Part shown: one piece after another, positions 34,835-45,796 of the stretch
How the letters are laid out: each line of letters opens with the position of its first letter
Position numbering within the stretch: the first letter of the stretch is position 1
DNA from: Ilex aquifolium
Taxonomy: Eukaryota; Streptophyta; Magnoliopsida; Aquifoliales; Aquifoliaceae
Length of the DNA: 64,000 nt
Direction of reading: 5' to 3'
NCBI GenBank assembly: GCA_951799425.1
Contig: OX637397.1
Coordinates: forward strand, 14,468,064 to 14,532,063
Notes under the pieces: model-generated
What the model was told of the DNA's origin: nothing
Seen by the model: only the letters and a program-made list of their open reading frames with translations
The model's database searches: none
Translations under genes and position numbers: made by a program

Positions 34835-35260
34835 AAAAAAAATAAGGGTAAATTACACCCAGACCCCCTCAGGTTTGTCACTTAATCAGCTAGACCCCCT
34901 CACATTTAAAATATTACATCTACACCTCCTCAAGTTTGTGCGCTTATAACAAAGAACCCCCTGCCGTCAGTCTCTGTTAAAAACCTGTTAAAAAAAAAAA
35001 TACTGTCATCTAATACACAACTAAAATTCCCATATTACCCTTTTGTTTTGCCCACTGTTAGTTCGTTCAAATAATTTGGAGACATGATTCTGGACTGTTT
35101 TTTTTTTTTGGGACTGTTCTGGACGTTTCTCTTATCCACAGCAGCTGAATTTTTTCAGCACATGGACTCTTTTATTTTATATATATATAAAATAAATCAA
35201 GCATTATGCATAATCCAATAGAACCCAAGTGTCATGGCAAGCCAATAACATGATCAAATT

Positions 35261-35449
35261 TTAGAGGAAAAAAAGTACTCTGCAATAAATCTGAATGTAA
35301 CAAAAAAAAGGAAGAGAAAGGCCCTCTAAATATCCATATCCTGAGAAGAACAAACAATAATAAGGCAGCTCCAAGGTCAACCTCTGAGCAGCTTTCTTCG
35401 CAAGAACCTTTTCTTTGGCCTTGGTTTTGGCTTGGGATTTAGAACCCAT
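35261..35449 (-). CDS. Hypothetical 62-aa ORF downstream of the transposase
   Basis: Inside the MULE and downstream of the transposase stop, an ATG at 35449 opens [20 protein letters not shown], which is strongly basic, followed by a hydrophobic tail. The frame is also open upstream without an ATG ([20 protein letters not shown]). I recognise no family. It could be a second small MULE gene, an alternative 3' exon or chance. Confidence 0.2.
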   Translation of the reverse strand: MGSKSQAKTKAKEKVLAKKAAQRLTLELPYYCLFFSGYGYLEGLSLPFFCYIQIYCRVLFFL

Positions 35450-35658
35450 GATCCCACCGCCCCACTTCTTCCTGTACTCATCATATTTATCATTGAAGTT
35501 GGCGTTTATGGCTTCCAAGATTTTGCTAAACTCCAATTAATTTAGCATCTCAGCTGCTGCTATTGCGGGAAAAAAAATACTTACTGCACGAGTGGATTAC
35601 AATGCAGCAGGCTCTATGTGGACCAAGTGTATGCTGGTTCTTTCTTTGCTGCAATAAG

Positions 35659-35736
35659 CCAAAAACAATGCAGACATCCAATATATGCTGGGAGACAAAA
35701 ACAATATAGACATCCAAAAAACATCACCTAAGCATT
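35659..35736. repeat. 78-bp direct repeat inside the MULE, copy 1
   Basis: CCAAAAACAATGCAGACATC through ACCTAAGCATT recurs at 35804-35881 with a few substitutions. It sits in the 3' non-coding part of the MULE, and each unit itself contains two related CATCCAA blocks. Confidence 0.8.
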
Positions 35737-35803
35737 GATAATAATTCCCGATGTCAACATATTTACATCCCCAGTAACCAGATATCGAATATATTGTTGG
35801 GAA

Positions 35804-35881
35804 CCAAAAACAATGCAGGCATCCAATATATGCTGGGAGCCAAAAACAATGTAGGCATCCAAAAAACATCACCTAAGCATT
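35804..35881. repeat. 78-bp direct repeat inside the MULE, copy 2
   Basis: Second copy of 35659-35736, separated from it by 67 bp. It lies between the small ORF and the transposase stop codon. Confidence 0.8.
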
Positions 35882-35982
35882 TCTAATAAACACAAAAGAT
35901 TCACTTCCAACAAAAGCTCCAGCATACTCAAAATACACCCACCATGCCACAACAAAAGTTACTTTCATAACTAAAAAGAAAT

Positions 35983-38813
35983 TTAGAACATAGCTTCAGA
36001 TTCCACAGCCACAGTAGGTGCAACAGGTTCAGAAACTTTGTTACTTCCTTCTTGAGTGCTTGTCTTCGGTACTCCAGTCCTCGAAGGCCTACTTTTTTTC
36101 TTTCCTCGTCTCTAACAAATTGAATTAGTAATGTCAACATATTATTACTCAGATGTTAAATAACAATTTACTATCATAGCTTAATTAAAATTTTAGTATA
36201 GGATATAAGATTAACTATAAAAGATGAATACAAGCAAAAAAAACTACAACAGGTGAATTTACACACCTTATTGCCTAGCATAGCTTCCAAACCTTCCATT
36301 CCTGCATTAACTTGAGAAGACTGAGAAGTTGCAATTCCACAGCCCTGTGTATTACTAGCAGCAGTCACACCTCCCTGCCCACTAGTAGCAACTGTCACAC
36401 CTCCCTGCCCACCACTAGTAGCAGTCACACCTCCCTGCCCACGAGTAGCAGCTGTCACACCTCCCTGCCCACTAGTAGCAGCTGTCACACCTCCCTGCCC
36501 ACCACTAGTAGCAGTCACACCTCCCTGCCAAAGCAACTTAAAGCATGACTAAAGCAACTTAAACAATATGTTATAATGTAGTAAAAGTTATACCAAAGCA
36601 ATTTTAAAAGTATCTAGCATACCAGATGTTAAAAATGAAATAAAACATACGAGTAACCTAATTTTACACTCACATCCGAAGTCGATCTCTTTCTTTGGCC
36701 TTTTCTTATCCTTATTGGACCTCTTTGACAAGTCCTCTTATTATGGCCAAACTCTTTGCAGTTTACACATCGAACAGTGCAAGATCTTTTAGACTTAGTG
36801 GATGGGCCTGATTCATCTACCTCTCTTCTTCTATTTTTCCTTGGCCTTCCAGGGAGTCTTCTTAATGGTGGTGGCAGCAGCTGAGATGGAAAGATGCCAT
36901 CTAATTGTGGCCATAACTTGACATCAGGAATGGGATGAATCATTTCACTGTAAGCCTTAAGGTATGTCTCCTTATAATAACATGGATCACAAAAATCCTC
37001 AAGGTTTTGCCTCCTATATGCAATGCCAACAGCTGCATGCTTGCAAGGTATTCCACTGATGTCCCATACCATACATTCACAAGTCCTCTTACCAATATCA
37101 ACTACATAATGAAATGATCCATCTGTGATCTGAAATTCGTCATGACTAGCAAGCAAGATGGTACATTTTCTAGATTCATGCTTCACAACATTCAACTTCT
37201 CCACAGTTTTTGGTGTCACGGAGTTAGGCCAAGTACATGCCTTTTCATACCTCTTTTGCAACCTATTCATAAGTTTAGCCCTCAAACTCTCTAGCAAGGT
37301 TAGTATAGGTTTTTCCCTCAACTCTCCAACCCAATTGTTGAAAGACTCACTCAAATTGTTTGTCACATGGTCACTTTTCACAGAAGTATCAAAGGCATGC
37401 CTTGCCCACATTGAGGTAGGCATCCTTTGAAGCCATGCAAATGCTGCAGGCTTTACATCCTTAATTCTCTCCATGGCATAATTGAAATCTTGTGGTGTGT
37501 ATGCCCTTGCAGCTTTCCAGAACAATTTCCTTAGAAGTAACCCAGAGAAGGTGGCCCTAAAGTTGTTATAAATGTGCCTACAACAATGTCTACTAAAGGC
37601 ATGTGGCACAATATGATTAATGGCCTCCTTGCAACCCTGCATAAGTACACAAAAATTGCATAAGTAGAATAAAATCATTAGTCAATAATAAGTACATACT
37701 AAACTGCAGAAAGAACTACCAAAAAGGTAATACCTTCTGTCTATCAGTCATGAAATTCCATGACTTAACCTCTTGGAACCCATCCAACATTTCACTGAGC
37801 CACTCGAAGAAAAAACACCAACTATCCTTTGTCTCAGATTCCACAACAGCAAACGCAACTGGAAACAAACCATTATTTCCATCTAATCCAATCGCAGATA
37901 AAAGCACACCTCCGTAAGGCCCTTTCAAATGGCACCCATCAAAACCTAGGAAAGTCCGACATCCTGTCATGAAACCTTGCCCAAGAGCAGAGAATCCAAT
38001 AAAGATTCTCTTGAAAGATGGAGAAGCTGCCAAGTTATGCAACTCGTAATGGATCTTGGCAATGCTACCCGGGTTTGTTTGATTCACCAAATGAGCATAT
38101 GTAGGCAACCTTCCATACGAATCACCATGGTTACCTTGAATCCATTCTAGAGCCTTCTTTCTTGCCCTATACAATTGCATATCGGGAGGTTGGACTCCAT
38201 ACTTTTTCAGTTCTTCCCTCATTCCTGACATTGTCACATTAGGATTAGCCCTCAACATATTTACTAGTTTTTTAGCAATCCATGGTGCATTTGCTTCCTT
38301 GGGCTTGGTATTCCTAACACAACTATGGATAAAGTTATATGTCTTTACCTTGTAGGTAAGCATATCTGGCAAGAGAGAAGCGTGTATCCTCCAAGGGCAC
38401 CCCTCAACACCACAGTGTGCTGTTACCCTCTTCCTTTCATTTTTATCTCTGACCAATGTGAATCCCTCTTGAATCACATAATCCCTTAAAGCATCTCTAA
38501 AGGCATTGATGTTTGAAAATAACATTCCTTTCTCAAATTCAATTTTTTCACCTTCCCCAACGTTGAATATTTTACCATGAAGTGAACCATCCAAAGGGTC
38601 ATCCTCATGATCATCATCTTCATCATTAGAATCTACATGTTGGCCACCCTCATCATTTGACTCATAGTTTGATAAGGGTCCACCATCTTCCATATTATCA
38701 ATCTCTATCTCAGTATCCAGTAACTCCAAACCACTCAAACTAATATCACTTTCAGTGTGCACACACCACCCATCATCATCACTAAATTTGTACTCTTCAT
38801 CCTCAGTGGCCAT
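35983..38813 (-). CDS. MULE transposase, four exons, 809 aa, intact
   Basis: Exons: 38813-37734, 37636-36674, 36524-36267 and 36111-35983. All three introns (97, 149 and 155 bp) are GT-AG and fall between codons. Start ATG at 38813 (MATEDEEY); stop TAA at 35985-35983. Residues 1-75 are very acidic. About 95-150 is the MuDR-type DNA-binding region with C134 and C139. About 285-345 is the MULE catalytic core, with D292 in FDGCHLKG and D357 in MTDRQKG. The SWIM zinc finger is C546, C548, C558, H560. The CCHC knuckle is C650, C653, H658, C663. Exon 3 encodes six GGVTAATSGQ-like decapeptides. Exon 4 gives a basic tail (RRGKKKSRPSRTG). The third catalytic acid was not assigned. The protein would bind the TIRs and cut and paste the element in the nucleus. 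No stop or frameshift was found. Confidence 0.93.
36345..36524 (-). repeat. 30-bp coding minisatellite in transposase exon 3
   Basis: Six in-frame units of about 30 bp (read on the plus strand as CACACCTCCCTGCCCACNAG variants) encode the decapeptide GGVTAATSGQ and close variants. The array starts at the exon 3 splice acceptor. Unit length is a multiple of three, so copy-number changes would not break the frame. Confidence 0.9.
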
Positions 38814-40150
38814 CCTACACACGAACAAAACAAAACAACTATTTAATGATAACAGTTTGAAATACAAAAAAAAAACTACCCTTAATTTTATCCATGGAAA
38901 AGCCTTTCTCTTTGGTTAAGTATACATTGGACAAGAGAGTACAACCACGAAATAAAAGACAAGGTGGCCATTCTAATACAAGAAGAAACAAGGCATGTGC
39001 CTAGAAAAGAACAAAAAGTTGGAAAAAAGATTTATCTTTAACGATGCAATATACGTATCACTTAAGCAGATAGTTTAATAATCATAATTGAAAATCTCTA
39101 TCATTGGTGTATAATTTAATACATTTAGTAATAATAAATCAGGCACTATATCCCTGCATAATGAAATTATTGTCTTAATACAGAATGTTTCTGAAGAGAT
39201 GTGGGCTGGTGCCCACATGATCATCAAGTGGGTGATGAGACAAGGAGATCTCTTTGGCCCACTTACAAGATCTTGGAAATCAACATTTTCGATGCTTTGG
39301 GATAGAGATTTCACTGACCTAATTGAACAGATTGTTTGGAAAATGAAAACGAAAAGGAAAAAAAAGGAAAAAAAAAAACCCTAGGTTGTTTGGAGAAAAA
39401 AAACCCAAATTTTTCCTAAAAAATCCTAATTAGGATATGTACCTTTCAACACCTTGGAATCTTCCACCTCCTAGTAATCTTGGATCCACTTGGGAAGGCC
39501 AGACGCCAAGAACAGCAGACGCCAAGAACAGTTCTTCCAGCTGAGAGAGTGAGGCAGGTTGAAAAAGCGGGTGTAAAAAGCGGGAAAGCTAATATACTCA
39601 GGTAGAGGGGTAGTTCAGTAATTGTAAAAGTCTTTAGCAATATCTAGGGGCATTTTAGGTCTTTTCAGTGGTTCCGTTTCCACCGTTAATTAGTCGTCAG
39701 CCACAAGGGGTGTAGATGTAATATTCCAAATGTGAGGGGGTCTAGCTGATTAAGTGACAAACCTGAGGGGGTCTGGATGTAATTTACCCAAAAAATAATG
39801 TGTAAGTTGACATTTTTACACATTATTCCCATCCTCTCACTTTAAAGCTCTCCAATGACAAAAAAAAATAGGTTCTATGTTACTGAAATTCAATTTCATG
39901 TTGAATTTTTACAATTGTGGTATGTTTATAATAAACCTGTTGTGTAGTTTTTTGCATTACACGTGTTATCTTGGAGCCAAAAAAAAAAAAAATGAAGAGC
40001 TTTAACGTGAGAAAATGGGAGTTATGTGTCAAAAGTGTCAATTTTAGGGCAGCAACCAACGTGAGGGCAAAATAGGACGTTTTAGTGTTAAACATTGATT
40101 ACATCATCGCAAACTTTGTTGCTTAAAATTCAGCAACCCTTTTTTTTTTG

Positions 40151-40282
40151 AAAAATTTCAGTCACATTTCTTCTAGTTTACCATATCTTTAAGAATATAG
40201 AGGGGGTGTCGGTGAAGATTTAAAAAATAGAGAGAATGTTTTGAAAATATGATAAATTAGAAGAAGTGTGGCTGAAATTTTT
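40151..40282. mobile_element. Fold-back repeat, ~130 bp
   Basis: AAAAATTTCAGTCACATTTC at the left (arm 40151-40180) is mirrored by a 30-bp arm at 40253-40282 with three mismatches. Poly-T/A runs flank both sides. It lies inside the right arm of the older TIR element, and the RNA strand would form a long imperfect hairpin. Confidence 0.65.
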
Positions 40283-40438
40283 TTTTTTTTTTTTTTGGGG
40301 TATGTCCTTGCTGTCTGTTGCTTGAAGGGATATCTATTAGAATCCGCCACATCTGTAAGATGTCAATGTAATTTTGCAAACCACAGGGGGTTTAGTGGAA
40401 GTGTCAGAAACAATAAGAAGTGTGAGTGTAATTTACCC

Positions 40439-41032
40439 AAAAAATTTTCGTAAACTTTACAAGACATATATAACATCAATCAAATTATTTTGACGTATTG
40501 TTTTAGTGAAAGTTATGACTTTTGACATGTAACTGTACACTTTAACTTAAAATTTCAAAATGCAGATTCTCGTGACAACGTAACATGTTGAAAAAGTACC
40601 TACTCAAAAAAATAGTTGTAGAAAAAGTAACAACAGAAAATTTTTTTATAATATAAAATAGGACAGACTTCAATAAGTTTATTTGACGGTCTCAAATAAA
40701 TTCTTCTAACATATTCCTTTTAAATTTTCACCGTACTTTCAACCATAAGTTACCCCTAATATAGCATAATTGTTTTCAATTGCAAGAGGGTTTATGAAAG
40801 CGAGAGAGATGAGTAAAAATTGAATACAACGGTGATATCATCAATAAAAGTAACGTTTCGTCACTGATTATTAAGGATTATTTTGTAAATACTGGGTCTT
40901 TTAAGGATTATTTTTTCAATAATACTATTTAAACCTAATTTTGTCACTCATTATTAACACTCATTACGAGTTATGACTCCAATAATGTAACTGTCTCCAA
41001 TCTCAAGTAGCTTTGCTCTTACGTCGTTTTAC
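40439..41032. other. Intergenic, nothing recognised
   Basis: AT-rich. It contains a short direct repeat (TTAAGGATTATTTT at about 40866 and 40897) but no gene, RNA-gene box or element end that I can identify. Confidence 0.5.
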
Positions 41033-41041
41033 ACGTACAGA

Positions 41042-41370
41042 TAAGGCTGTTAATCAAATTGAGCTACTCGAGCTTGGCTTGAGTTCGGCTCGAATTCGGC
41101 TTGGTTCGTTTTCTAAACGAGCGTGAACTTGAACAAGTTTTTAGGCTTATTTAGAAAACAAGCTCGGCTCAAACTCGACAGGCTCGACTCATTTATGTGC
41201 AAATACTCGGGCTCGGCTCAGGCTAGACTTGTTTTTGGCTCATTCGGACTCGGCTCGTTACCTAAACGAGCCGAACTTGAACAATTTTTTAGGCTTGATT
41301 AAGAAACAAGATTTTCAAGCTCTTCAAGCTCGGCTCGAACTCGGCTCGGACTCGTTCGACTAACAGTCCT
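41042..41370. mobile_element. Short non-autonomous MULE (329 bp)
   Basis: ACGTACAGA is repeated exactly at 41033-41041 and 41371-41379, a 9-bp TSD. The ends are AAGGCTGTTAATC and, on the other strand, AGGACTGTTAGTCG. The interior is built from CGAGCTCGGCTCGAACTCGG-type repeats in both orientations. No coding capacity. The 9-bp TSD places it with Mutator-type elements, but its ends do not resemble those of the intact MULE, so that transposase is unlikely to be its partner. Confidence 0.75.
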
Positions 41371-41394
41371 ACGTACAGACAAGTCAGATTTAAA

Positions 41395-43160
41395 GAAAAA
41401 TGTACGGTATAAAAAAAATATTTCTTAGTACCATACCGTCATCATAAAATTTTTAATTTTTTTAAATAAAATTTGAAAATTCTTTATAACTTTTTTAGTA
41501 TTATTTACGGCTTTTATGATTCAACTTATAATATTTGAGGTTACTTGTAATCAATTTTAAAATTGTTAGGATCAACCATAAATAACTGTCAAAAGTTGTA
41601 AATGACCCACAAAATTTATAACTTGAATCATTAAAATTGTAATATGATCTTAAAATTTGTAAATATTTTTTGTTGTAAATAAACTTAAACCTTGTATCTC
41701 AACTCACAAAACTTGTTAAACTTAGTGGTACAATAATGTCGACTTTGTCCAGATTTAAGTATACTTATCATGTTAGGACATTTCCAATTCTGACTCAAAT
41801 CTTGACTCAAATTTAAATTTGAGTAAAAAAGTATAAAAAATTTGTTCCAACCTTGACTCAAACTTATACCAAATTAAGGGAGATTCACTTTTTTACTCAA
41901 ATTAAGGGAGACTCAAACCCTTACCCAAATCTTTAATGGTGAGATTTCACCATCTTTTAAAGATTCAATGATCATCTTTACTCTCTTTTAAATTTAAGTT
42001 TGCCCTCATTTAAATTTGAGTCTCTCATTCTTTAAATTTAAGTTTGTCCATTGGAGTCATTTATATCAAATCAAGTTTTTTACTCAAATGTTAATTTAAA
42101 TTCAGTACTATACCTCTATTTACCACATTTGTGGTTCTTTTTACCACATTTATGGGTATTTTTATCATTGTTGTGGTACTCAAAAAATGATAAAAATAAT
42201 TACCATAAGATTGATAAATATATCCAGAAATATGATAAAAACATTCATTAAAATAGTAAAAATTAAAAGAATCGTATCGAAAATTTTTTTTTCAATACCC
42301 TAGTCAAGTCACCATGTTTGAAATAAAGAGATTTTATTATTCTGTTTGACAAATATTGTTTTGTTTTTGGGATTCAAGGAGTGGAATTAAAATGTGATTA
42401 TAACGTGAATCATATCAGAAAGGTAAAACACAGTTTGCTGAACAAAATTAACATTTTATGACACCCATCACATTGCTTTTACTATTGTGAGAAAGAAGTA
42501 GTCTACCATACCAAAAAATATATATATATATATATTTGGTATCGTAATAACTTTTATCATATTTATTGATGTTTTTATTACTATTGTAATATCAAAAAAA
42601 GTGGTAAAAATTATTATCACAAATGTGATAAATCACCCACAAAAATAATATTTTTTCCTGTACCAAAAAAAAGTGATAAAAATATAAAAAATAATGATAA
42701 AATACCCACAAATATGATAAATTAACTCACAAAAATAATAATCATTTTAATTGTAAAATTACCCATAAAAATCATAAAAATACCCATTAAAATAGTAAAA
42801 TTTGGAGTTACGGTTCCAAATTTTTTTCTTCAATATCATAGTCAAGTCCTTGTGAGAAATGATATTTCAATCGAAGCTGAGATAATCAATCATTAAATTT
42901 AGGAGTTGTTTACGGTACTCAAAAAAATTCGGTACAGTATTGACTTTTACCATTTTTCTTCAATACCACAATAGTGGCAAAAACATTCATAAAAGTGGTA
43001 AATCATCCATAAAAGTGATATTTTTTTGTACTGAAAAAAGTTGTAAAAACAATTAAAACAATAATAATAAAAACACCCACAAAATGGTAAATTTTTTTGT
43101 TTTAAAAGGACCCATAAAAATTATAAAATTACCCATTAAAGCAATACTATTTGAACTAGT
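41395..43160. repeat. Cluster of AT-rich GGTACCATA/TTTATCA repeats
   Basis: Several diverged, partly nested copies of the repeat family seen at 10.7 and 61.4 kb. Recognisable blocks include TTAGTACCATACC near 41437, the TACCACATTT..TTTTTATCA stretch at 42120-42300, TTTGGTATCGTAATAACTTT near 42533, and a GATACAGTAT-like border near 42930. Each ends in a CAATA..ATAGTCAAGTCC block, also present at 10.42 and 61.05 kb. No coding sequence seen. Confidence 0.5.
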
Positions 43161-43373
43161 CAAGTCCTTAAATTTATGGTGAAATCTGATAATACAGGAG
43201 ATTTCCCACTAATTTAATCGTAGCAATAAATTAAGTCTAAATAATATTATTACACAAATATGATACATAATTTAGACGGCATGGCCTAGTTTATTTGAAC
43301 TATTTCTCGTCCGCTTCATTGTGAAAAATTAAAATATACTTATAGTTGTGAGGAAAGAATGATAGTACACTAC

Positions 43374-43854
43374 AACATGTTTGTTTGGGGGATTAAATGG
43401 TATTATAGGGAGGGATAGAAGGAAATAGTACTTGAGGCCCACCTATTGCATTGTTTATTTGGCATTTTACACGCAGCATTATTTTTCGGGTTGTAATACC
43501 GACCCAGTTTGCACAGCATCAGAGTCTTTATTTTTTATGTGAATTTTTTACAATATCCGGAATTTTTTGGGTATGGATTGTTATATCATGTATTATACCA
43601 AATATTATGCAAAAACATTATACAAACGAAGTAATGAAATGGATGATATTAAGAGTAAAATGGTATATTTGTTACATAAGATGTGATAAAATAGATGATT
43701 ATTTGTAGGACCCACCATAGTACCTATTGAGCAAACAAATATGGGAGATGATTTGAATACTTTTTATTACTGGTACTAATTTTCATTGGTATTGAAAATG
43801 TAAGGAATACATTTTCAATACCACTCATATTTAATCCCCCAAACAAACATGCCC
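43374..43854. mobile_element. MITE, ~481 bp
   Basis: CATGTTTGTTTGGGGGATTA at 43376 is mirrored perfectly by the complement of 43832-43851, extending to 23 bp. TAC flanks both ends (43371-43373 and 43855-43857) as a possible 3-bp TSD. An 85-codon open stretch inside has no resemblance to known proteins. Likely PIF/Harbinger-type. 43855-44074 beyond it is unassigned. Confidence 0.75.
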
Positions 43855-44082
43855 TACAAGGAATCTAGTGAGTTGGCGTTTGCAAACGTTGGGAAAGGCC
43901 GAAAAAACACCGGCGAATTCCATTTCCAGCGGTTGTTCTAAAGGCTTCCTATGTTCTGACAAAAGACAAACGACTGTAATTTTTGCCAGACTCTAGCGGC
44001 TGAGGGAGAAATACCGGCATTTAACAAACAATTTTATGATTTTTTAATACGGCCACTTTATTATCATACCGTAAGGTGGCAT

Positions 44083-44791
44083 TAGGGATGGCAGTGGACC
44101 AGGTAAAAATGGGTATTCGTCCAAATTTGTTCCGTTTGGACCAGGGATGGACCAGACGTATTAGACGGTGGTGTATACGGGGATACCTATAAAAACCGTG
44201 CGACCTTGAAGGCGGGGATAGACTGACACTTACCGCCCCACCCCCCTCCCCGCCCCGCTGCACATGTTATTATTATTTTATATATATACATGTTGCTGTA
44301 AATACAAATTTACATATTTTTGAATGATTTTTTCTTTTAAAAATTATTTTATTTTTAAAATTTTTTTTCTTCATATTTTTGACTTGAAAAATGTAGATCT
44401 TTGTGTTTTTATATTTTTTTATGTTGGATTATGTTATATTACATTATGTTGTGCTAAATTTACATATATGACAAATTTTTAATTATATTATGTTGGATTA
44501 TGTTGTAGATGACAAACTTTTAATTATGTTATGATATTCTATAATTATGTTGGATTATTTACAATATTAGATTTATTTAGAATTTTGAATTATATTAGCT
44601 TATGCTGGGGTAGATAAGGTGGGCGGGGGTGAAGGTGGGGAACGAGGCGAGGGCAGGAATTACAAATTTACTCGCAAACAGGGATGAAGATGAAAACTAT
44701 ACCCGTTAACGGGAATAAACAAATTTTTTTTTAAACAGATACAGTGATAGAGACTACACCCCGCCTCCGATTTGGTCCATTACCTGCCCTA
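44083..44791. mobile_element. hAT-type non-autonomous element, 709 bp
   Basis: TAGGGATGGCAGTGGACC at the left and a right end with complement TAGGGCAGGTAATGGACC form the TIR. GGTGGCAT at 44075-44082 and GGTGGCAC at 44792-44799 are an 8-bp TSD with one change. Both subterminal regions are G/C-rich on one strand; the centre is very AT-rich with repeated TATGTTGGATTATG blocks. No transposase frame. Confidence 0.8.
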
Positions 44792-44837
44792 GGTGGCACC
44801 GTATAAGTTAAACTAAATTTCAAGTTAACGAATCTAT

Positions 44838-45245
44838 TAGGGATGACAGTGGACCGAAGCGGGGGGGCGGGGAGTGTAGTCTCCATCCCCGTACCCGCTT
44901 AAAAAAACTCTATCCATCCCCTGGTTCACCCTCGTTAACAGATATATTTTTTAAATAAATCTAATATTTTAAATAATTCAACATAATTGTAGAATATCAT
45001 AACATAATAAAAAACTTGTCATTTACAACATAGTCCAACATAATATAATTAAAACTTTTTCTCCCATGTAAATCCAACACAATATAATGCAACACAACAT
45101 AATGTAACATAACATAATCCAACATAAAAAAAATACAAAAATACAAAAATCTACATTTTTACAAGACAAAAACATGAAAAAAAAAGTCAAAAACAAAACA
45201 ATTTTCAAAAGAAAAAATCATTCAATAATATATAAATTTGTATTC

Positions 45246-45299
<54 letters not shown>

Positions 45300-45420
45300 G
45301 GGGAGGGGGCGGGTGATAAGTGTCAGTTCATCCCTGTATTCATCCTCGCATAGATTTATACGAATATCTCTATATATGTCTACCGTTCAATAAATGTAAT
45401 CCATTTCTAATCTAAACAAA
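44838..45420. mobile_element. hAT-type element of the same family, inverted
   Basis: It begins TAGGGATGACAGTGGACC and runs as the reverse complement of the 44083-44791 element, with the same TCCAACATAA and ACTGACACTTA blocks in inverse order. A (TA)n run occupies 45250-45297. The right TIR is degraded and cannot be placed exactly. Together the two elements form an inverted pair of about 0.6-0.7-kb arms. Confidence 0.65.
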
Positions 45421-45796
45421 ACCAGTTTCAATGAACACCTATTTTTATCTCGTCCATTGCGATCTCTAGAATCTATCATAGCTGCACTGTCGCAAGGAAT
45501 CAAGAGACAGCGCCGATAATTATCTTTTGTGCCCACAAATGTCTTAGAATTTGCTCAATACCCCTGTGAAAGGTAATAAATTTACTCTTACCCACGTGGG
45601 TAATATAGTCAACGCGGCGAGTCGGGTTCCCCATCACAATCTTTGTAGTTTGACGAGTGAAAGCATTCACAACACATGCTGCTAAATATTTGTGGGTTAG
45701 CCGAATGATTACCCCAATATTTGTCGGCTAAATACTATTTTTTTATTTCTTTATTATTATTTTTTAGAACTCACAAATACCTGTGGACAAGAATAA

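Larger units (their letters stand above)
34846..39789 (-). mobile_element. Intact autonomous Mutator-like element (MULE)
   Basis: The 81-bp terminal inverted repeats (34846-34926 and 39709-39789) begin GGGTAAATTACA and differ at only 3 positions. AAAAAATAA flanks both sides exactly (34837-34845 and 39790-39798), the 9-bp TSD of the Mutator superfamily. The element is 4,944 bp and carries one multi-exon transposase gene on the minus strand (38813-35983), whose frame is open through every exon. Near-identical TIRs and an exact TSD fit a recent insertion. This is the only element in the window that looks able to move on its own. Confidence 0.95.
34090..40438. mobile_element. Older TIR element of MULE type, host of the intact MULE
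   Basis: GGATAAATTACATTGGCACC at 34090 and the complement of the right end, GGGTAAATTACACTCACACT (ending at 40438), open an inverted repeat of about 55 bp that includes a shared TTGTTTCTGACACTT block. Without the inner element (34846-39789) about 1.4 kb remains, with no coding sequence. The terminal GG(A/G)TAAATTACA is the same style as that of the inner MULE. The 9 bases outside each end do not match, so the limits or the TSD are degraded. Confidence 0.6.

Noticed and set aside
36312..36548. Plus-strand Ser/Thr repeat ORF (HTSLPTSSS)
   Set aside because: Complement of the decapeptide repeat of transposase exon 3, which has splice sites and a gene context on the minus strand.
43451..43708. 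85-codon frame inside the 481-bp MITE as a transposon protein
   Set aside because: The element is too short for a transposase and the translation is aromatic/Ile-rich low-information sequence typical of AT-rich DNA.
45250..45297. (TA)n run as a regulatory or structural feature
   Set aside because: Ordinary microsatellite within a degraded hAT copy. The same holds for the (GA)n run at 12945-12974 and the (GT)n(GA)n run at 19687-19728.
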